DNA of 64,000 nucleotides, from positions 1-64,000 of the forward strand of contig CAJNDS010002514.1 of assembly GCA_905221605.1 (NCBI GenBank). The letters are read 5' to 3'. Position numbers and translations under genes: made by a program. The notes below the pieces were generated by a model, which ran no database searches, was not told the DNA's origin, and worked only from the letters and a program-made list of their open reading frames with translations. How positions within the stretch are numbered: the first letter of the stretch is position 1; every line of letters starts with the position of its first letter. The DNA comes from Symbiodinium natans. Its lineage: Eukaryota; Sar; Dinophyceae; Suessiales; Symbiodiniaceae. Below are positions 56,201 to 64,000 of this stretch, piece after piece.

Positions 56201-56794
56201 CAGTCCACGCTGTAAGCGTCTGCAGCACCGTGGATGCAAAGGAGTCGCAGTACAGGTGCCCTGCGGGTCAGTGGCACTTTCGTGACTTGCCCGCGGAGTT
56301 GTGGGAATAGCAGCATGGACAAAGGACTTTCGTGTCCATGTGCACTGGCATGTCGACGACCAGGGAAGCTCACAGCCCCGTGGCCTCTCGCTGACGGCCT
56401 TCCCATTGTAAGGAGGCAGTGTCTTCTTCACCCGTTCAGGCAAGCGCGAGAAGTCGGGTAGCTGATGCGTCCTCCAAAGATCTCAGCAGTTGGAAAACCA
56501 AATTATTCCCAAGGTTTAGGCGAGATGCAACACAGACCGGGACCTATCAAGTTCGGCTACCTTCATGTTGAAAACTGGCTAGTGCGATCCCGCAAAATGC
56601 CGTTAAAGATCCCCAAACCCTTGACTAAGAGAACTGCAACAAGTGCCATCATCACCCTCGACAGTAACCTTTTGCCACTAATAACTGTGCACTTGGACCC
56701 GAGGACCTAAGCCCCAGCACTGTCACGTCCAGCAAGTAATCCGCCGACCCCGCCTTTGGGGTCGAGCGCCCGGGAAGCCCCTTACACGGGAGGT
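53245..56794. other. No confident gene; probably introns of a minus-strand gene
   Basis: Weak exon-like minus-strand pieces at 54333-54536 (YFDVAEETLCGQLIALTRES) and 54798-55013 (LCDDCFDAFKDAMETGRQHW) could be upstream exons of the gene ending at 52972, but splice sites could not be fixed. Confidence 0.3.
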
Positions 56795-58296
56795 AGTCCT
56801 GACGACCCCCCCCCCACCCTCCCCTTCCCACCCGACCAGGGAACCAGTGACCCCCCCTCCCGGCCCCCAAAAGCTCAAAAACACTTTTTTTGTCGTTTTC
56901 AGAACCGACGATCCGCGACCGCCAACCCACAAAAATGCTCTGCGTGCTTCTCCCCTTCCGCCCCCCCCTGACCAGGGATTTTGCTGACCCCTCACCCACC
57001 GACCTGACGACCCCACCCCCACCCTTTTCTTCACCCAAACCCGAAGTCCATCCCTTGCACCTTACCCTTACCCCCTAACACCCCCCTTCTCCCCAACCCC
57101 CCTGGTCCCCCCCGACCTGTCGACCCCCACCCCCACCCCCTCCCCTCTCCCTCCACCCCACCCTCCCCCCTTTCTCCGCGTCCCCCCTCCCATCCCTCCC
57201 AGCCCCCCCCCTCGAGCCAACCCACAAAAACGCTCCGTGCGTGCTTGCCCTGCCCCTACCGCCTACTCCTCCCAAGCCCGAAGCTCCCCCTGCATCCCCC
57301 CACCCTCCGCTGCTGCCCGACCAAGGACTTACGCTGTACTTCTTTCGCTGTGCTTACCCCCCCTATCTGACGACCCCACCCCCACCCCCTCCCCTTCCCT
57401 GCCCCTACCCCCTACTCCTCCCAAGCCATCACCCAACCCCCCTCTCCCCCCCCTTTCTACCCTGACGACCCCACCCCCACCCCCTCCCTTCCGATCAGGG
57501 ATTTTGCTGACCCACCGACCTGACGACCCTCCCCTTCCGACCAGGGATCTGCTGACCCCTCACCCACCGACCTAACAACCCCACCCCCACCCTTTTTCTT
57601 CACCCGAAAGTCCATCCCTTGCACCTGACCCTTGCCCCCTACACCCCCCCCCAACCCCCCGACCAGGAGACCCCACCCGACCTGTCGACCCCCACCCCCT
57701 CCCCTTCCGCCCTGACCAGGGATTTTGCTGACCCCTCTCCCCAACCCCGCAACCAGGGGACCCGGACCCACCCCACCTGTCGACCCCTTCCCCCCCCCCG
57801 ACCAGGGGGTCAGCAAAATCCTGGTTGGTGCGGAAGGGGGTGGGGTCGTCAAGGGGGGGGGGGGTCAGGGAGCGGGGGGATGATGGTAGGGGCAGGGCGG
57901 CTTGGGAGGAGGAGGGGGTAGGGGCAGGGAAGGGAAGGGGTGGGGGTGAGTTGTCAGGTTGGGGGGGTGAGGGGGCCCGAAGTCCATCCCCTTACCCCCT
58001 ACACCCCCCTTCTCCCCAACCCCCCCACCAGGGGACCCGGACCCACCCGACCTGTCGACCCCCACCCCCACCCCCTCCCCTTCCTTCCCCCCCTCCCGAC
58101 CCCAAAAACACTTCCTCCCGACCCCACCCCCACCCCATCCCCTTCCCTGCCCCTACCCCCTACTCCTCCCAAGCCCGAAGTCCATCACCCAACCCCCTTC
58201 CCCCCATCCCTTGCACCTGCCCTACACCCCCCTTCTCCCCAACCCCCCGACCAGGGACCCACCCGACCCCCACCCCCACCCCCACCCCCTGTTGCA
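56795..58296 (+). repeat. C-rich minisatellite with an internal strand flip
   Basis: About 1.5 kb of CCCCACCCC-type DNA with recurring sub-motifs. ACCAGGGATTTTGCTGACCC occurs at 56967, 57492 and 57714; CGAAGTCCATCCC at 57041, 57606, 57979 and 58176; AACCCACAAAAATGCTC at 56924 and a close variant at 57217. From about 57800 to 57970 the sequence turns G-rich and the motif appears in reverse complement (GTCAGCAAAATCCTGG at 57810), giving an inverted repeat with arms near 57693-57735 and 57805-57845. It begins 3 nt beyond the donor of the exon at 58298-58468, so it is probably intronic on the minus strand. Confidence 0.85.
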
Positions 58297-58297
58297 C

Positions 58298-58468
58298 CGC
58301 CTTCCTTTGCGCGGCAGTGCGCGCAGCCAAGCGCTGGGCATTCCGGACGCGGGACATTGCGAGAAGCGCCCTACTAGTCTGCGATGCTTCGTCAATGTCA
58401 AACATCGCGTCAATGTCGTCAACATTGAAGATAAAACAGCACTGATGCATACCACTGTCTCCAATCTG
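58298..58468 (-). CDS. Internal exon candidate, 57 codons, bordering a C-rich minisatellite intron
   Basis: The acceptor is TTTGCAG|CAG and the donor is GCG|GTGCAA at 58298/58297; both ends are phase 0. The 57 codons read QIGDSGMHQCCFIFNVDDID, then AMFDIDEASQTSRALLAMSR and a basic VRNAQRLAARTAAQRKA. Acidic then basic helical character and balanced composition contrast with the extreme C-richness that starts three bases beyond the donor. An in-frame stop lies just upstream of the acceptor, so it cannot simply extend. It could belong to the same minus-strand gene as the first exon at 60304. No family is recognised. Confidence 0.45.
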
Positions 58469-59096
58469 CTGCAAAGCTCAAGAAGGACGCGCTGCAGCCT
58501 GCTTTTGGTTCAGATACTGTTGAAGGGCCAGATAGAGAAACTCAAAGCGTAAAGGGTTTTAGAACTGGAGACGAAATGGGAGCCTGCCATGACCTGCATG
58601 GTCCAGCAACAGGGGCTGGTAATGGCCCCATGCCTACAGGAACCCGACCCAGCGAAGGACGTAGAACAGATTGAGGGGGCATGACGGAAGGGGGACGCCA
58701 AACAAGATTAGTTTGTGTCTGCTGGCGCGTCCTCCCTTACAATAGAAGCAATGTCGGAAGCATCGGAAACATCTGAGATACGAAATGGAATGTGAAAACC
58801 ACCATGAGTAAACGCATGCGCCGACCCCACACGCGCACCGACCCCCCGGCTCCACGGGGGTCGGCGGCAGCGGCGTTAGCCCTTAAATCGGGCAGCGCGA
58901 GGTCCCCAAAGGACCGAGCAAATGCGGACCTTTTAGCCCGGGTCGTCCCGGGAATAGCCTTGCTGGCCTCTGGCCTTCTGCGAAGCAGAATTAGGCCGGA
59001 CGCCAGTGCCGCCGACCCCCGCGTGCCGCCGGTGAACGGTTTTTTTTTCGTGGTTTTTTGCGTCGCCACGGAGGCCCCCAGAGGGCACGCATCATG

Positions 59097-59171
59097 AGCA
59101 TCAGCGGGTCCAGCCCGGGACCCCCAGGCGCGCATCAGGAGCATCAGCGGCTCCCGGGCGGGACCCCGGGG
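59097..59171. repeat. ~38-bp GC-rich tandem duplication
   Basis: GAGCATCAGCGG(G/C)TCC...CCCCGGGGCGCAT-type unit present twice, in a GC-rich block (58810-59190) with short palindromes such as CCCGGG. Confidence 0.7.
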
Positions 59172-59230
59172 CGCATGACGCCCCCCAAAGGGCGGGCATA
59201 AGCGATGTGTCTAAGGTCTGGGCCAGGAAA

Positions 59231-59392
59231 AAGGGAGTTTAGGGGCCTTATAAAGTGCTTAGAAACGTTAAGGGAGTCTAGGAGCCTCAAACGCTTAGAG
59301 ATTTGAAGGGAGTTTAGGGGCCTGAAAATGCTTAGAAACTTAACGCTTAGAGATTTTAAGGGAGTTTAGGGGCATCAAAATGCTTAGAAACT
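59231..59392 (+). repeat. Minisatellite, ~40-50 bp unit
   Basis: Four units of AAGGGAGTTTAGGGGCCT, each followed by a spacer and TGCTTAGAAAC or CGCTTAGAGAT, starting near 59231, 59268, 59306 and 59359. The core GTTTAGGGG resembles the telomere motif. Confidence 0.8.
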
Positions 59393-60230
59393 GCTCGCCC
59401 CGCGCTTCTGCCTGCGCTGCCCGCCCATGGGCGCAGCCCCTTAAAATTCCAGCCCCCCAAACCATCAATGCCATGCTCCGGCTGACAAAGGCTCACAGAA
59501 GTACTCTCCTCTCTCGCACTGCCTCTCTGCTGCAGCTGCTGCTGCCGACATTTACTTGGAGAGCGGGCTTCACACTAACAATCGCAAGCTCCAAAACCCA
59601 CTTCAGCCCACTGACATCCTCGCAGGCATCTTCTAACTGGCCTACTTGGACTCGACTGATGTCAGGCTCCCCGAAATGTACACCCGAAATGCTGGATGGC
59701 TGCAGTCCTTCGCATCTTGGGCAGAACCGTGCCCTTGATGGGCTGCCGATTCTCGATAACATGGCAGGCAACCGCCTGACCGTCCAGAGTCATTAAACCA
59801 ATCCAAAACAGGTCTTCTATGGGGAGGTGATATGGATCACTGGAAATGTATGGACATCGACCTCCGGTGCTTCCCTTATGACTTTTGTTTATTGACCAAT
59901 AAGGATCCCAAAACTCTCGGATCTCATGAAGACCCTAGGCCTGGAAACGCCAATGTCGGTACCTAACACCTGGGGCTCTAGCTCTGGTCCCAGGCATGTG
60001 CATGACGTGTCACCATTGCGGACCCGGCCAGGTGCTACTTACTTCGCATGATTGCTCCACGCTGGCCAAGGCTTTTGGCGGCCGCGTAGCGTCAAAATTG
60101 CCGCAAGTCAGCACATCCCAAGCCAATGACATGCATGTTTGGATTCTGTATGCAGCCTTTTCTGTCACTTTCTGGGCAGGGAGATGAAAGACACAAGGGT
60201 GCAGAAGTTCTTGGACGCGAAAAACAACAC

Positions 60231-60304
60231 GTGGCAGCATCGTTGTGCGCCTCGCCCTCCTGCACCCTTTTGTTGATCTCCTCATCCAGGTCATCGAAAT
60301 CCAT
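60231..60304 (-). CDS. Probable first exon (MDFDDLDEEINKRVQEGEAH...)
   Basis: The ATG at 60304 opens MDFDDLDEEINKRVQEGEAH followed by NDAA, an acidic N-terminus typical of a real protein start. The donor is CAC|GTGTTG at 60231/60230, leaving phase 2. Past the donor the frame turns into Cys/Arg/Pro-rich sequence unlike the start. The next exons would lie at lower coordinates; 58298-58468 is one possibility. No family can be named from so short a piece. Confidence 0.4.
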
Positions 60305-61509
60305 GGCAGCGGCCAAAAAACGGATCGTCAGTTGGCTCGGAACAATTGTTCTTCACAAACCGGTTCGGTTCTGCATTTCCACCACACATGAAAAATGTTG
60401 GAAATGAAAAGTGTTGATCAAATAAAGTATGTAAAATGTAAGCATAGCTATACATATATGTATAAATATGACGTCTATATGTGTATGTATAGATGCATAT
60501 GTATCTTATGTATGATGTGCTTCTTCAATTATTTCTTCTTTTGTTTGTTAGTTGTACGCGGTCTCTCGTCCACCCCCCCCCCCTCCCCCCGACGTCAACC
60601 CCAAAAAGTGGTGGGGCTGGATTTGCGAATCCACAGTTCATCTTCCTCCCTGCGGCTTTCCCCCTAAACCCAAAACTCAAAAACCCCACCACTAACTTTC
60701 CAGGTGTCCGCTTTCCAAGTTTCCTCCAGGTTCCAGAGTGCCAGCCTCGTAGCTTCTTGGCTTCCATTCTGGAAAGTTGGGGGGTGAACATCTGGAAGTT
60801 TGGAAAGTTGGAGGGTGGAAATCTGGAAATCTGGAACTGGAAAGCTGATAAGTGAGAGCGCAGAACTTGGAAGTGCATAAAAAAGTTTATTGAATGCAAT
60901 CCGGTATGATGAGAAAGCTACGATGCCGACTATGTCTTCTGTTAAGGTTAGCCAGGTGATTTGTTTGCCAAATCAACCCAAAACGCCACATGGTTTCCTG
61001 ATGCCAATTGAGCTGGTTAAACAAACATTGAGGTACTCCAGTCAAGACTGAGTTGGTTCATAGCGGTACCCCACACCCCATTGAATCGCAAACCCGCGCC
61101 CCGTGGTGAACTATTCATGTTCCCGCCTTAACCCACTATCCATTCAGCAGGCACCAGCATGCAAACTAGTGAGCCGGGGAGAAACAAAAGAATTTCGCTA
61201 AATTCAACAATCTCCACCAAAAAAACACAAATCACTATTGCTATGACACGGGATGTCCGGCCAGAGGCAGGATTCACGGAATATTTTTTAGTGATGTTGT
61301 AAATGTTTTTTAATTTTTCGAAAATCCTCGATTTATGATTTATTTATGGATATGACAACACATATGTTTTTTTAATATGTGGCATAATATGATTTTTTCT
61401 ATGATTCAGTGCATGCTGTTTTGTGATGTTTGTTTGCTCTCTGCCTGCTCAGGACCACGCAAACCACACCACTCAGACAAAGCAAGACATCAAGTATGGC
61501 TGGTCTGGT

Positions 61510-61625
61510 GGGGGGTGGGTGAGGGGCCGGCGGGAGAGGGGGGGGGGGCGGTGCGGGGGCGGTGTGGGGGCGGCAGGGACCGTGGGGGGGCGGCGCGGGG
61601 GCGGTGCGGGTGGAGGGGTGCGGGG
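61510..61625 (+). repeat. G-rich tract
   Basis: GGGGGCGGTGCGGGGGCGGT-type repeats, with strong G-quadruplex potential on the plus strand. No gene. Confidence 0.85.
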
Positions 61626-62173
61626 AGTGGAGAAGGTGAACAGCACCTGGCAACGTGAAATCCTGCAACACACAGTGTTTTTCATGATTTTTTATGATTT
61701 TTTATGGCCTGTTTGGCTCTCCACTCCCCACCTCCTCGGCCCCTCCCCCTCACCCCCCGGGCAGAGTAGGGCTTGGGTGAGGGGCGATATGGCTGGAGTC
61801 CTGAGTGGAAGCAGGCTAAGGAAGGCTCCAGAACAAGCTTTGTCAAAGCTAAATGAAGCCATCTCGCGGGTCATAAAACAAACATATTTAAATCATAAAC
61901 ACAAGAAACCTAGAAAATTGCCCGAATACCAAAAACATATACAAACTATTTAACATCAGGGCCCCTGTGGCTGGAATTGGTGTCATGTCATAACACGATT
62001 GGCCCATCAAACTGACCAATGCTTTGAATCACCTTTTGATTGAGTTATCGTCCCGCGAGTTTGCTTGACACAAGAATGTTCCAGACGGATGGATTGTTCC
62101 CCACCTTCGGTGTGGGGCTGTTAGATTCTAATCTCAACTCTTCTCCTCGCCCGGAACTCTTTTCCTCGCTCAT

Positions 62174-62323
62174 CCCTGGAGTGCCCAACCCCAGAGTGTC
62201 CCTGGAGTGCCCAACCCCAAAGTGTTCCTGGAGTGCCCAAATGCAGGGTGTCCCTGGAGTGCCCAACCCCTAAGTGTCCCTGAATTGCCCAACCCAGAGT
62301 GTCCCTGGAGTCCCCAACCCCAG
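62174..62323 (+). repeat. 26-bp minisatellite
   Basis: Six units of CCCTGGAGTGCCCAACCCCA plus GAGTGT, with small changes (one AATGCAGG, one TGAATTG). Open frames through it repeat VPGVPNP-type peptides and are not taken as genes. Confidence 0.92.
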
Positions 62324-63356
62324 TTGCAAGCACATACTAAGAAAGCGTATTTGAATCAATGTGTCTTTCATCTTATTTGCGTTCTTTCTTTTTAACGAGG
62401 ATCAAGGTGGGGATGTTCGAAAAGAATTCCACATGTGAGTCATGAAAGAACCGCGGGGGCCATGTTTCGTAAATACGAAAACGTTTGTTCATGAAACGGC
62501 TTCCGTCTAAACAAAGGGCGGCACAGTCCATCAAAAGAAAACTCAGAAACCGATGGCAAGTTGACATTTATGTTACAAGCTATTCTGTAAGATTTGTGTT
62601 CGGGTATACAAGAACGGCCTTGGAAGGTTTGGAAGTGAGAGATCAAAGATCTCTGTGCCAGTGCACGATGTACACGTAAGCAAGTGGACCGCAAGAAAGG
62701 AGCTGTACAGCGTAGACCGTGCGTTCAGCGGAAAATATGTACAAACTATTCTAAAAAATGGCCAAACGGGGTTTAACACGTGTAAGCGTATTGAGAATAC
62801 CGCGAAAGTGTCGGTGTAAGACCATACGGACACGTAGAGGAAATATGTAGTCTGTATATATATATATATATTGCAAGAAATATTTCTGCTCTAGAAGAGT
62901 ATTCCTATATGCAGTGCTTTCGATGTGTTGCTTTAGCTGCACAAGAGGAAGAGGGATAGTGCAATTGAGACACAAAGACCGTTGTGGATCTTCGGGGGGG
63001 CAGGGAGGAGGGGGAAGACTTGCACATATTATATAGATGTACATACATAATATGGTTCATGTGTGTGTGTACTACTGCAAACATTCTGAACATTCATGCG
63101 ACGTCGCAATACTGAGGGCACTGGCAATGCATGGGTCTACTGCCTGACAGCTTAAGCCCAGGGTCAGAACACATTCTGTTCAAGTTTTCTTCGATTGACA
63201 GCCCCTCCACATCTTCAGACTCTCTCCATTGCTCGTGGCAGCTTGTCTCATCCACTGCTTGAGGTCCTGTGAAGGTTCCTACTGCGCATGCGAGATGGAG
63301 TGGGAACATGTTTATGACAGCTCGGCTCGGTGAGCGGCCCTTTCAGCAGTGCCGGT

Positions 63357-63995
63357 CTAGGGCAAGTTCAGCGGGTCGACGTAGGTGGTCATGGGCTTGT
63401 CGGCAACCATCAAGGCGGCTTCGTCGTAGGCTCGCGCAACCCAACGGCGAGCATTCAGCTTCTTCTTGGTTCGGTGAATGATCTTGTGCTCCTTTCCCTG
63501 CCTCAAGTAGTTGGCAAGGCGGTTGCTCATCAATCGCTTGGCCTTCTTGAGTCTGTTCAGTGTCTTGCGACCAGGAGCACGAGGCCGGTTTTGCACCGCA
63601 TAGCGGTATTCACCCAGACGCCCGATCAGCGCATCCAAGCGGTAGACGTGACGAATCTTCAGCTCCTCACGTATCTTCATGTAGGCGTCCAGGTTCTTGG
63701 TTGCCAGCTTGTCCAGGAATTTTCGGCGACGGGACACCAGACTCGTCAGCTTGACTCGACAAACGTAGTCAGGCTTGAACTCCCTGGCATGAAGCACAAT
63801 GTTGCGGATTCGCTCTGTCAGGATTGCGATCTGAACTTCAAGGCAGCCAATGTTCCTGCCGTCGGGGCCATCTCTTGTCCACATCTTCCTGGCATTCATT
63901 TTGGCCAAGTAGAGGATGTACTGCTTTGAGGGATAGAGATCATAGCGAGTCAAGCGGGCAAGCGACTCGTCCTGTGAAGCCTCGTAGTCCTTCAT
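63357..63995 (-). CDS. Ribosomal protein uS15, organellar (bacterial) type; 5' end may be incomplete
   Basis: A 212-residue frame from ATG 63995 to TAG at 63357. Residues about 48-116 are the S15 core: IGCLEVQIAILTERIRNIV, then LVSRRRKFLDKLATKNLDAY and MKIREELKIRHVY, matching the bacterial S15 pattern (EVQIAxLTxRI, LxxRRxLLxYL). S15 binds the central domain of small-subunit rRNA early in assembly and bridges the subunits. The ~47-residue N-terminal and ~95-residue Lys/Arg-rich C-terminal extensions are typical of mitochondrial or plastid versions encoded in the nucleus, so import into an organelle is inferred. The window ends five bases before this ATG and the frame is still open there. A targeting peptide or an upstream exon could therefore lie outside, and the true start is uncertain. 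Mitochondrial versus plastid destination cannot be decided here. Confidence 0.8.
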   Translation of the reverse strand: MKDYEASQDESLARLTRYDLYPSKQYILYLAKMNARKMWTRDGPDGRNIGCLEVQIAILTERIRNIVLHAREFKPDYVCRVKLTSLVSRRRKFLDKLATKNLDAYMKIREELKIRHVYRLDALIGRLGEYRYAVQNRPRAPGRKTLNRLKKAKRLMSNRLANYLRQGKEHKIIHRTKKKLNARRWVARAYDEAALMVADKPMTTYVDPLNLP

Positions 63996-64000
63996 GTATT

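Larger units (their letters stand above)
60305..63356. other. No gene supported
   Basis: Contains purine-rich imperfect repeats (60780-60850, ggaaatctggaa), an AT-rich stretch (61200-61420), a G-rich tract and the 26-bp minisatellite. The part next to 63356 should be the 3' untranslated region of the uS15 gene. Confidence 0.45.

Noticed and set aside
56652-58445. Several 60-200-codon Pro/Gly-rich ORFs in the C-rich minisatellite
   Set aside because: Low-complexity frames on both strands with no motif; only the 57-codon exon at 58298-58468 was kept.

Overview
The window looks like nuclear DNA of a dinoflagellate, probably a symbiodiniacean/suessialean type, although the genus cannot be fixed from sequence alone. 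The grounds are: many short interstitial arrays of the TTTAGGG telomere-type repeat; very low gene density; exon-like islands whose splice acceptors read AG|G; long C-rich minisatellites; and a retrotransposon whose Gag-like protein carries a PYxDFxVxxPFGRR block that I associate from memory with dinoflagellate proteins. Every coding region I can support lies on the minus strand, which fits the unidirectional gene blocks of dinoflagellates. No bacterial operon, CRISPR array, rRNA or tRNA gene could be supported.

Layout. 1-10.6 kb: almost no coding signal, only low-complexity tracts. 10.7-12.8 kb: an AT-richer island with telomere-like repeats, a ~295-bp tandem duplication and one small ORF. 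13.7-16.2 kb: a cluster of a degenerate dispersed repeat. 16.2-23.8 kb: intergenic DNA with a palindromic MITE-like element and telomere-type arrays. 23.8-31.0 kb: a complete, apparently young tyrosine-recombinase (DIRS/PAT/Ngaro-type) retrotransposon. 31-40 kb: scattered exon-like islands (32.9-33.4, 34.2-34.6, 37.9-38.6 kb). 40.7-42.8 kb: an intronless secreted glycoside hydrolase with three nearly identical Cys-rich modules. 48.7-50.0 kb: a two-exon gene for a 389-residue protein of unknown function. 51.6-52.7 kb: four telomere-type arrays, one inside a hairpin. 53 kb: a terminal exon with a WSDGxxW-type domain. 56.8-58.3 kb: a C-rich minisatellite that probably fills an intron. 60.3 kb: a likely first exon. 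63.4-64 kb: an organellar-type uS15 ribosomal protein running to the window edge.

The main discovery candidate is the retrotransposon at 23838-30982. It has intact split direct repeats (99 bp and 235 bp, identical between copies). A Gag-like ORF is separated from the next ORF by a single in-frame UGA-C, followed after 8 nt by a predicted stem-loop, the layout of retroviral stop-codon readthrough. The second ORF fuses a C5-cytosine-methyltransferase-like domain to reverse transcriptase and RNase H. The third ORF is a tyrosine recombinase with all catalytic residues. All three frames are open and the repeats are identical, so the insertion is probably recent and may be active.

The remaining genes do not form an evident pathway. 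The second general feature is the density of interstitial telomere-type repeats, about 18 sites in 64 kb and in both orientations.
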